Positions 1-6,322 of a DNA stretch of 8,134 bases are shown here, one piece after another. The DNA is taken from assembly GCA_964509545.1 (NCBI GenBank), contig CAZDXQ010000083.1, forward strand, positions 1 to 8,134. The letters run 5' to 3'. The first letter of the stretch is position 1, and the number at the start of each line of letters is the position of its first letter. A model generated the notes under the pieces. That model saw only the letters and a list, made by a program, of their open reading frames with translations. It did no database searches and was not told where the DNA came from. The position numbers were made by a program, and so were the translations under genes. The DNA comes from JADJWR01 sp964509545 (GTDB lineage Bacteria; Pseudomonadota; Gammaproteobacteria; Burkholderiales; Burkholderiaceae_F).

Positions 1-1599
1 CGCCGCGTCAGCATCATCTTCCAGGAGCCGGCGACCAGCCTGAACCCGGTGATGAGAATCGGCGAGCAGATCGTCGAGGTCATCGAGCGGCACACGGCGA
101 TCAAGGGCGAAGCGGCGCGGGCGAAGGCGATCGACTGGCTGACCCGCGTCGGCATCCCCGAGCCGGCGCGGCGCATCGACGACTACCCGTTCCAGCTTTC
201 CGGCGGGCAGAAGCAGCGGGTGATGATCGCCATCGCGCTGGCCGCCGAGCCGGATCTCGTGATCGCCGACGAACCGACGACCGCGCTCGACGTAACCATC
301 CAGAAGCAGATCCTCGACCTGCTGCGCGAACTGCAACGCGACACCGGCATGGCCATGCTGCTGATCACGCACGACCTCGGCATCGTGGCGCAGATGGCGC
401 ACCAGGTGGCGCTGATGTACGCGGGGCAGATCGTCGAGGTGGCGAAGACCGACGAGTTCTTCGCCCGGCCGCTGCATCCCTACGCGCAAATGCTCTTTGC
501 CGCGCTGCCCGATACCGCCAAGCGCGGCCAGCCGCTCGCCGCCATCGCCGGCACTGTGCCCAGGCTCGATCGCGAGTTCACCGGCTGCCGCTTCGCCGAC
601 CGTTGCCCGCGCGTCTTCGATGCCTGCCGCAGCACGCCGCCGGCGCTGTATGCGCCGCGGTCCGGGCACGAGGTGCGCTGCCTGCTCTATCGGACGGACT
701 CGCCGGCAGCCGTGTCGCAAGATCGGGGCGAGCGCCCGCCGCATGCGGCGCCAGACCCAGTGAAGGATTCTGCGCCGCCGCCCGCGACGGCGCAGCCGCT
801 GCTCGAAGTGCGTGACTACAAGGTCTGGTTCCCGATCCGCAAGGGGCTGCTGAAGCGCACGGTCGGCTATGTGAAGGCGGTCGATGGCGTGTCCTTCTCG
901 ATTGCGCCGGCGCGGTCGCTGGCGCTGGTTGGCGAATCCGGCTGCGGCAAGACCACCATCGGCAAGGCGATCCTGCAACTGCTGCGTGGCATCGCCCGTG
1001 TCGAAGGCGCGGCGACGCTCGGCGGGCAGCGGCTCGATCAACTGCACGGAGAAGCCCTGCGCCGGGCGCGGCGCGACATGCAGATCATCTTCCAGGACCC
1101 GTTTGCCTCACTGAACCCGCGCCTGCGCGTGGCCGAGATCATGGAGGAGGGCGTGGCCTCGCTGCGGCCGGAGATCGGCCCTGCCGAGCGGCGCAGCCGC
1201 GTGGTCGAATTGCTGAAGAAGGTCGGCCTGCACGCCGATGCCGTCAGCCGCTATCCGCATGAGTTCTCCGGCGGCCAGCGCCAGCGTATTGCGATTGCCC
1301 GCGCGCTGGCCGTGGAGCCGCGGCTGATCATCTGCGACGAGCCGACCTCGGCGCTCGACGTCTCGGTCCAGGCGCAGATCCTGAACCTGCTGGCGCAACT
1401 GCAGCGCGAACTCGGCGTGGCCTATCTCTTCATCACGCACAACTTCGGCGTCGTCGAGTACCTGGCGCACGACATCGCGGTGATGCAGGCCGGGCGCATC
1501 GTCGAGGCCGGTTCGGCCGAGCAGATCCTGCAGCGTCCGCAGCACGAGTACACGCGGACGCTGCTCGCCGCCGTGCCGCGGCTGGCGCGGGCGGCGTGA
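1..1599 (+). CDS. Dual-ATPase peptide-type ABC transporter subunit (YejF/GsiA-like), 5' partial
   Basis: Cytoplasmic ATPase that would power a peptide-type (oligopeptide/dipeptide class) importer with two permeases and a periplasmic binding protein, none of which is in view. The frame is open from base 1, which already encodes a Q-loop (FQEPATSLNP), so the first Walker A lies off the left edge. In visible numbering (532 residues) domain 1 has the signature LSGGQ at about 66, Walker B LVIADE at about 86 and the H-loop His at about 124. A four-Cys oligo/dipeptide C-terminal region follows (Cys 196, 202, 209, 227), then a Pro/Ala-rich linker. Domain 2 is complete: Walker A GESGCGKT at about 311, Q-loop FQD at about 364, signature FSGGQ at about 422, Walker B LIICDE at about 442 and H-loop His at about 480. 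The motif FPIRKGLLKR before domain 2 resembles YejF. All visible catalytic motifs are intact. The substrate cannot be read from the ATPase. I see no terminator after the stop. Confidence 0.95.
   Translation, partial: RRVSIIFQEPATSLNPVMRIGEQIVEVIERHTAIKGEAARAKAIDWLTRVGIPEPARRIDDYPFQLSGGQKQRVMIAIALAAEPDLVIADEPTTALDVTIQKQILDLLRELQRDTGMAMLLITHDLGIVAQMAHQVALMYAGQIVEVAKTDEFFARPLHPYAQMLFAALPDTAKRGQPLAAIAGTVPRLDREFTGCRFADRCPRVFDACRSTPPALYAPRSGHEVRCLLYRTDSPAAVSQDRGERPPHAAPDPVKDSAPPPATAQPLLEVRDYKVWFPIRKGLLKRTVGYVKAVDGVSFSIAPARSLALVGESGCGKTTIGKAILQLLRGIARVEGAATLGGQRLDQLHGEALRRARRDMQIIFQDPFASLNPRLRVAEIMEEGVASLRPEIGPAERRSRVVELLKKVGLHADAVSRYPHEFSGGQRQRIAIARALAVEPRLIICDEPTSALDVSVQAQILNLLAQLQRELGVAYLFITHNFGVVEYLAHDIAVMQAGRIVEAGSAEQILQRPQHEYTRTLLAAVPRLARAA
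1545..1599 (+). repeat. 55-bp direct repeat, left copy (3' end of the ABC gene)
   Basis: This stretch encodes the last 17 residues and stop of the ABC ATPase and recurs at 2461-2515, offset 916 bases. By direct alignment 52 of 55 positions match. Differences fall at 1550 (A/C, Tyr to Ser), 1566 (C/T, third codon position) and 1575 (G/A, third codon position). Similarity stops sharply on both sides: the 24 bases before and 10 after match no better than chance. The right boundary is exactly the TGA stop. A GCCGCC/GGCGGC dyad (1567-1572, 1590-1595) lies inside. It is likely one half of an attachment-site-like duplication, or else a relic of a duplicated gene. Confidence 0.85.
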
Positions 1600-1813
1600 C
1601 GAGCCCAGGTGTCACCGGCGGAGAAGTTCAGGAAGGGGGACACAGGGTGCGAAGGTGTTATGTATCGCCGGCCGGCGCGCTGAGTAGCTTGCTGCTGCAT
1701 GCCCCGTACGCTGTCGAGCAACTGCACCCGGCAGTCGAGGAGTCCGGCAGAATTGCGGTGCTGCTTCGAGTCGCGGTCCGGGCGACACGCGTCGGACGGC
1801 TACTGGAGAACGC

Positions 1814-2119
1814 ATGGGTGCACGTCTTCCGATCGATCCTTCGGCGCTCGCCGAATTGTGCTCGCGCCGGCGCATCCGCAAGCTGTCGCTATTCGGATCG
1901 CACCTGAAGGGCACGGCGCGGCCCGACAGCGACATCGATCTGCTGGTGGAGTTCGAACCGGGCGCCCCGGTGTCGCTGCTTGACATGGTGCGGATCGAGA
2001 TCGAACTGTCGGAGTTGCTGGGCGGCCAAAAAGTGGACCTGCGCACGGCCGAAGACCTCAGCCGGTACTTCCGAGACGAGGTCGTGCGGACCGCTGAGCC
2101 GCAGTATGTCGCCGGATGA
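1814..2119 (+). CDS. mntA: Minimal nucleotidyltransferase (MNT) antitoxin, MntA-like
   Basis: A 101-residue protein of the minimal nucleotidyltransferase family, which pairs with HEPN toxins. In characterised MntA/HepT systems the enzyme AMPylates a tyrosine beside the toxin's RNase site and so silences it. The catalytic motif GSX10DXD is complete here: Gly28-Ser29, then Asp40 and Asp42 within RPDSDIDLLVEF. A third acidic residue, Asp75 (VDLRT), sits at the expected spacing. The length is normal for a stand-alone MNT protein. The ATG at 1814 is preceded by GGAG at a short spacing (CTGGAGAACGC). The last 14 bases overlap the HEPN reading frame, the usual operon arrangement. The gene appears intact although its partner is broken. 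It lies between the two copies of the 55-bp repeat, which suggests it arrived as cargo. Family assignment is firm; antitoxin role comes from context. Confidence 0.9.
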   Translation: MGARLPIDPSALAELCSRRRIRKLSLFGSHLKGTARPDSDIDLLVEFEPGAPVSLLDMVRIEIELSELLGGQKVDLRTAEDLSRYFRDEVVRTAEPQYVAG

Positions 2120-2444
2120 TTTGATTCGACTTCGCCACATGGCAGAGGCTGCGGAGTCGGCACTGGCCTTCGTCGGTGGCCGCCGGCGCGAGGACCTCGA
2201 TGCCGATCCCATGTTGCGCTACGCGCTTATCTACCCGGTCCAGATCGTTGGCGAGGCGGCAAGGAGGGTTTCTGCGGCAGGACGGGCCGAACTGCCGTAA
2301 ATCGATTGGCCAGCCATCATCGGCATGCGCAACCGATTGGTTCATGCGTACGCCGACGTCAACCGTGACATCCTCTGGACGACCGTAATTGAAGGCTTGC
2401 CGCCGCTGCACCGCCAACTCAAGGCGGTCGTCGGAGCGAACTGA
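2106..2444 (+). pseudogene. hepT: HEPN-domain (DUF86/HepT-like) RNase toxin with in-frame nonsense codon
   Basis: Read straight through, this frame gives a 112-codon HEPN protein of normal family length, starting at the ATG at 2106 inside the end of the MNT gene. Codons 1-64 carry the N-terminal helices, including the family-like stretch ALIYPVQIVGEAARRVS. Codon 65 (2298-2300) is TAA. The same frame then continues without shift into IDWPAIIGMRNRLVHAY, the conserved catalytic segment. The RX4HXY motif is present as Arg75, His80 and Tyr82, where Tyr82 corresponds to the tyrosine AMPylated in studied MntA/HepT pairs. The frame ends at TGA 2442-2444. Homologues commonly have Glu or a similar residue at the stop position, so one GAA-to-TAA change would explain it. 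As written only a 64-residue product lacking the RNase motif is made, hence an inactivated toxin unless readthrough, a sequencing error or restart at the ATG at 2325 applies. Confidence 0.85.
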
Positions 2445-2460
2445 TTTGCGACAGTCTCGA

Positions 2461-2515
2461 CGAGTCCACGCGGACGCTGCTTGCCGCCGTACCGCGGCTG
2501 GCGCGGGCGGCGTGA
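2461..2515 (+). repeat. 55-bp direct repeat, right copy (orphan 3' end of an ABC gene)
   Basis: Second copy of the ABC-gene 3' terminus, beginning 17 bases after the HEPN frame ends. It would encode STRTLLAAVPRLARAA and a stop, but no ABC coding sequence precedes it. Two of the three differences from the left copy are silent third-position changes. This suggests the copies diverged while at least one was the end of a working gene, for instance a homologue in another strain. With the left copy it brackets the MNT-HEPN cargo. Confidence 0.8.
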
Positions 2516-2816
2516 TCGCTGCATTGAACACGGTCGCGATCGCCGGGAGGCTCGTCGCCGGGGTCGGCTGAGACCGCGAAACGCATCGCCGACGCAAACT
2601 CGCTCGAGTCGCGATGATGCGATGCGGCAATTGGTTGCGAGCGTAGTGCCAAGCGCGGCGGCAGCTTGGACGCGGCACAACGCTGCGCGTCGACCTCCGC
2701 ACGTGACGACCACCCGCTCTTGCCCTGGGCGTCGTCAGGTCGGGGAGACCTATCCACGTACATGCCTGACCGGCGCTGCGTCACAGACGTAACCGACCGA
2801 GCACCGATGCGCGCTT

Positions 2817-2834
2817 AGCGCCGAAGTCGGCGCT
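2817..2834. other. Perfect 8-bp inverted repeat
   Basis: The arms AGCGCCGA (2817-2824) and TCGGCGCT (2827-2834) are perfectly complementary with a 2-base centre, so an RNA hairpin would use a four-base loop. It is followed on the + strand by TTGCATTTG, too poor in consecutive T for a confident intrinsic terminator. It could be a weak terminator behind the MNT-HEPN segment or a protein-binding dyad. Confidence 0.4.
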
Positions 2835-3196
2835 TGCATTTGCTGCCTTGGCTGTTGCCGCCGCGCGAACGGTGCGGCACGGGTGGCCCTTCGTCCGCGC
2901 GGTGGCGTCTCGGGTCGGTGCCGAGCGCGTTCACGTCGAGGCCGAGCTTCCGACTTCTACGTACTGGCGCGCTGGCGGGATGTATCTCGTTGGCAGGTCG
3001 GCGTGACTGCCGCATCGCAGCATGATGCGACCTCCTCGACGGAGGAGTGATCCTTGCGCGAAGCCTTCGACTCCTTCTTCAATGCCAGTGTTCGGCGGAC
3101 GCAACAGACACCGAACAGCTCGCGTCACTTTGTTGCCAACGGGTAACCCGGCGGCCAGAATCCGACCGCTTGTGCGGGATTTGTGTCGTCCGAACA

Positions 3197-3220
3197 GATG
3201 CCTGATGTTCCTCGGGCATC
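3197..3220 (+). promoter_or_regulatory. Hairpin in the leader of the TonB-dependent receptor gene
   Basis: GATGCCTGA (3197-3205) can pair with TCGGGCATC (3212-3220) over nine base pairs, one of them G-U, with a six-base loop. It lies about 70 bases before the receptor start codon and is probably transcribed as 5' leader. It matches no riboswitch class I know. A role in mRNA stability or translation is possible but unproven. Confidence 0.35.
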
Positions 3221-3277
3221 GCTGCCCCGCACTGCAGATTGCTGGCCGTACGTTGTCCGGCCGGAAAGCACACTTCT

Positions 3278-3284
3278 GGGGGAG
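3278..3284 (+). promoter_or_regulatory. Ribosome binding site that fixes the receptor start
   Basis: GGGGGAG is placed seven bases before the ATG at 3292. The frame is open upstream to 3022, but only the 3292 start combines a strong Shine-Dalgarno sequence with an immediate signal peptide, so the upstream 90 codons are rejected as coding. Confidence 0.8.
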
Positions 3285-3291
3285 TCTTTCG

Positions 3292-6177
3292 ATGAAGCTA
3301 AGAGTGAAACCCGTCGTGCACGGGCTGGCGGTGGCCTTTGGCGGACTGATGATCGCCTCGGCAAACGCGCAGCAGCCGCAGGTTCAGGAGGAGGTGGTCG
3401 TCACCGGCACGCGGATCCGCACGCCGGGCGCGACTTCTGTTTCGCCAATTTCGTCGGTGACGGCCGAGGAGATCAAGTCGACGCAACCGGTCGCGGTCGA
3501 AGAGTTCTTCAAGGCGCTGCCGGCGGCCGCACCCGCGATCGGTCCGGGCACGAACAACGGCACGGGTGGCGGAGCAACGATCGATCTGCGTGGCCTGTCG
3601 GGCGGTGGCGGACTCACCTCAACGAATCGAACGCTCACTCTCATCGACGGTCGCCGCTTCGTACCTTTCGATCTGTTTGGCCAAGTCGATACCAATTCGA
3701 TTCCGCTGGCGCTGCTGCAGCGGGTGGACGTGATCACCGGCGGTGCCTCTGCCGTATATGGCGCCGACGCAGTCGCCGGCGTGGCAAACTTCATCCTCCG
3801 CAAGGACTTCAAGGGCTTCGAGGTCGACACTTCTTACGGCAAGTCGCATAAGTCCGACGCGCGGCGCACGCGCACTGACGTCACGATGGGCGCCGGGTTC
3901 GATGACGGCCGGGGCAACGTGGCATTGAGCATGGGCTTCACCGATGTTGAACCGCTGCGTCAAGACCGGCGGTCGATCGGCGTACGGTCCCTGTCGTCAG
4001 CCTCGGGAGCGCCGCAGGGGTCGAGCACTGCGGTGCCCGTGGTCGCGTTCTTGCCTGGGGCGCAGCAAATCGATCTGGCTACGGGTTCATTCGTGCCCCG
4101 ATACAGCACATTCAACTTCAACCCGGACAACTACTATCAGACCACGTTGGATCGTCAGCAGTTGACGGCGCTGGGCAGCTATACGATCAACAACCATGCG
4201 GAAGTCTATGCGCGGCTTTACTACACGCGTAGCGACGTGATCAGCAATCTGGCGCCGAGCGGCACGTTCTTCAACGATTACTCGGTCCCAGTCGGCAATC
4301 CGTTCATTCCCGAAGCGGCGCGGCAGCAGATTTGCGCGTTCGGTGGCGTCGCGGCGGCAGACTGCGTGGTCGGAAACCCGACCGAAGTGCTGCTGTCGCT
4401 CGGTCGCCGCTTTGTCGAACTCGGGCCGCGGCTGAACAACTTCGAGAACAAGACGCACCAGACGACGCTCGGCCTCCGCGGCGACCTGTTCGCGAACTGG
4501 ACCTACGACGCGTGGTGGTCTCTCGGCAAGTCCGACCAGGTACAGACGCGCGGCAACTGGGGCTCGTTCTCTAAGGTGCAACAGGCCCTGCGGGCGTTGA
4601 GCACCGATGAATGTATCGATCCCGCCAACGGCTGCGTGCCCCTGAATCTCTTCGGCCCGGCCGGTTCGATCACGCCGGCGATGATCTCCTTCTTCAACCT
4701 TGACGCGGTGCTGTTGCAGAAGGTCGAGATGAAGAATCTCGCCGCCGTCGTATCTGGCGACCTTGGTGCTATTCGCAGTCCGCTGTCCAAGGCGCCGATC
4801 GGGCTTGCCTTCGGCGTTGAATACCGCCGCGACAAGGCCGCCAACAAGTCCGACGGGCCGTCGCAAATCCAGGGCGAGGTTCTCGGCACTGGTGCGCCGA
4901 CGCCGGACCGCGCCGGTACGGTGGAACTGAAGGAGGCATTCGCCGAAGCGTCGATTCCGCTGATCACCGACATGCCGCTAGCGAAGAAGCTGTCGCTGGA
5001 ACTTGGCTATCGCCACACCGAGTTCAAGACGACGGCTGCCCAAGATTACGGCAGCTACAAGTACGGCGGCGACTGGGAGCCGGTGCAGGGCTTCCGCATC
5101 CGCGCGATGGCACAGCGGGCGACGCGGTCGCCGAACATCAATGAACTTTACCAGCCGCTGGTCTCCGGCCTTTCGAACCTCGACGTGGACCCCTGCCAGG
5201 GGACAAGCATCAATCTGGCCGATGCCAACACCCCGGGCACGCTGTCCAACCTGTGCCGCCTCACGGGCGTGCCCTTGAGCGCCATCGGCGTCTTGCCGGA
5301 ACCTTCTGCCGGACAGATCAACGTGCAGCAAGGCGGGAACCCAAACCTCGGCCCGGAGAAAGCCGATACCACGACCCTTGGCTTCGTTTGGCAACCGGCA
5401 TTCGCCCGCGGCCTGACAATGAGCGTCGATTACTACCGCATCAAACTGAAGGATGCGGTGTCTAACCCGAGCGAAACCGATATCCTCGAGGACTGCTACA
5501 ACCCCGCGCGCAATCCGGGCCTGGTGTTCAATGCCGCCTGCGCGCAGGTGCTGCGCAACCCGAACAACGGCACTTTCAACGGCGCCGCCGCGCCGGGCGT
5601 GGTATTGCCGCTGTCGAACCTCGGCAAACTCGAGACGAGTGGTTGGGATGTTGCGGTTTCCTACGGTCTGGCGTTGCGCGACCTTGGTCTGAATCCGGCC
5701 TTGGGTCGTCTGGACATCAGCTTCAATGGCAACTTCGTGGAGAAGTCGAAATTCCAAGCGACGCCGAACTCCGTCAACCGCGATTGCCTCGGCTATTACA
5801 GCATCGCCTGCGGCGCCAGTGGTCCCTCGCCGAATCCGAAGTACAAATGGAATCAGCGCACGTCTTGGACGATCGGCGACGTTTCTATGTTCTACAACTG
5901 GCGGCACATCAGCGCGGTCGAAGAGGAGCCGGGCGGAACCGACTTCCTGCCGGCATTTTCAAGGATCGGCGCGTTCGACTACGTCGACGTGGGCGCGACG
6001 TGGAACTTCAACAAGAATATCCGCGTGAACTTCTCGATCGCCAACATCGCTGACAAGAAGCCGCCGCTGGTCGGCAATACGATCGGCCAGACCAGTCAGA
6101 ACAGTGGCAACACGTTCCCGCAGACCTACGACGTGATTGGCCGCTTCTACACGCTGGGCGCGACGGTTAGGTTCTGA
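3292..6177 (+). CDS. TonB-dependent outer-membrane receptor
   Basis: A 961-residue outer-membrane gated channel that imports a ligand using energy delivered by TonB-ExbB-ExbD. Residues 1-26 form a signal peptide (basic start, hydrophobic core, probable cleavage ANA|QQ). A TonB-box-like segment EEVVVTGTRI lies at 33-42. The plug domain runs to about 170 and includes LIDGRRFVPF and VDVITGGASAVYGADAVAGVANFIL, typical of the family. The remainder is the beta-barrel, with the late motif ATRSPNINELYQP and a C-terminal beta-strand ending FYTLGATVRF, the terminal Phe used for BAM-dependent insertion. At over 950 residues it belongs to the long receptors with large extracellular loops. All ten cysteines fall in five close pairs (348/358, 441/448, 635/655, 735/750, 832/840), probably loop disulfides. 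It is transcribed alone and closed by a strong terminator. The ligand is unknown: nearby exbD supports energy coupling, and the peptide-type ABC gene hints at, but does not prove, a peptide or chelate substrate. Confidence 0.95.
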   Translation: MKLRVKPVVHGLAVAFGGLMIASANAQQPQVQEEVVVTGTRIRTPGATSVSPISSVTAEEIKSTQPVAVEEFFKALPAAAPAIGPGTNNGTGGGATIDLRGLSGGGGLTSTNRTLTLIDGRRFVPFDLFGQVDTNSIPLALLQRVDVITGGASAVYGADAVAGVANFILRKDFKGFEVDTSYGKSHKSDARRTRTDVTMGAGFDDGRGNVALSMGFTDVEPLRQDRRSIGVRSLSSASGAPQGSSTAVPVVAFLPGAQQIDLATGSFVPRYSTFNFNPDNYYQTTLDRQQLTALGSYTINNHAEVYARLYYTRSDVISNLAPSGTFFNDYSVPVGNPFIPEAARQQICAFGGVAAADCVVGNPTEVLLSLGRRFVELGPRLNNFENKTHQTTLGLRGDLFANWTYDAWWSLGKSDQVQTRGNWGSFSKVQQALRALSTDECIDPANGCVPLNLFGPAGSITPAMISFFNLDAVLLQKVEMKNLAAVVSGDLGAIRSPLSKAPIGLAFGVEYRRDKAANKSDGPSQIQGEVLGTGAPTPDRAGTVELKEAFAEASIPLITDMPLAKKLSLELGYRHTEFKTTAAQDYGSYKYGGDWEPVQGFRIRAMAQRATRSPNINELYQPLVSGLSNLDVDPCQGTSINLADANTPGTLSNLCRLTGVPLSAIGVLPEPSAGQINVQQGGNPNLGPEKADTTTLGFVWQPAFARGLTMSVDYYRIKLKDAVSNPSETDILEDCYNPARNPGLVFNAACAQVLRNPNNGTFNGAAAPGVVLPLSNLGKLETSGWDVAVSYGLALRDLGLNPALGRLDISFNGNFVEKSKFQATPNSVNRDCLGYYSIACGASGPSPNPKYKWNQRTSWTIGDVSMFYNWRHISAVEEEPGGTDFLPAFSRIGAFDYVDVGATWNFNKNIRVNFSIANIADKKPPLVGNTIGQTSQNSGNTFPQTYDVIGRFYTLGATVRF

Positions 6178-6201
6178 TCCCCGAAGGATATTCGCACTAC
6201 G

Positions 6202-6226
6202 AAGGCGGGCCTCGGCCCGCCTTTTT
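6202..6226 (+). terminator. Intrinsic terminator of the receptor gene
   Basis: A perfect GC-rich stem AAGGCGGGCC (6202-6211) and GGCCCGCCTT (6214-6223) with a very short loop runs into five T residues (6222-6226), 25 bases after the receptor stop. The T tract is only on the + strand side, so it serves the receptor transcript rather than the convergent gene. Confidence 0.93.
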
Positions 6227-6239
6227 GTTGGCGCCGTTG

Positions 6240-6307
6240 GGCGCTGAGCGAAAGCGTCCCGGCGGGAGCAGCGGCCAACTCAACCGGTCGCTGCAGTGCT
6301 CAGCGCC
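6240..6307. other. Nested inverted-repeat element between convergent genes
   Basis: The outer arms GGCGCTGAGC (6240-6249) and GCTCAGCGCC (6298-6307) are perfectly complementary over 10 bp. Inside lie a small hairpin (TCCC 6257-6260 with GGGA 6264-6267) and a 9-bp hairpin (GCAGCGGCC 6268-6276 with GGTCGCTGC 6286-6294, one G-T pair, 9-base loop). The whole can fold as a three-way junction. On the minus strand it would be the 3' untranslated region of the TPR gene, starting 16 bases after its stop. No T tract is seen. A 3'-end stabiliser, small RNA or mobile repeat are all possible. Confidence 0.5.
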
Positions 6308-6322
6308 GCAGTCGAAGCGCGT

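Larger units (their letters stand above)
2516..3291. other. Gene-poor intergenic region and leader of the receptor gene
   Basis: About 780 bases with no reading frame I can assign to a family on either strand. The open frames here are Arg/Ser/Pro-rich and look like GC-rich chance frames. The region holds an 8-bp inverted repeat at 2817-2834, tandem hairpins at 3011-3047, an 11-base palindrome at 3140-3150 and a 9-bp hairpin at 3197-3220. The right end must contain the receptor promoter, but I could not pick a convincing -35/-10 pair. I see no cobalamin-type or other known riboswitch core. Confidence 0.6.

Noticed and set aside
1612..2163. Minus-strand 183-codon frame across the MNT gene
   Set aside because: It is antisense to the intact MNT catalytic motif, has a Ser/Arg/Pro-rich low-complexity composition and matches no known family.
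2389..2571. + strand frame spanning the right repeat as a gene
   Set aside because: It reads the repeat in a different frame from the ABC tail, overlaps the HEPN C-terminal segment and shows no protein-like composition.
3022..3291. 90-codon N-terminal extension of the receptor frame
   Set aside because: It lacks a ribosome binding site and receptor-like sequence and would bury the signal peptide. The start at 3292 has a strong Shine-Dalgarno sequence and an immediate signal peptide.
4978..5907. Minus-strand open frame of 309 codons inside the receptor gene
   Set aside because: It is antisense to well-conserved receptor barrel sequence and has no recognisable domain or start signal.
6236..6242. 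GTTGGGC as an integron attC core (GTTRRRY)
   Set aside because: No matching RYYYAAC lies at a workable distance upstream on the same strand, and there is no cassette structure. The 7-base match is expected by chance.
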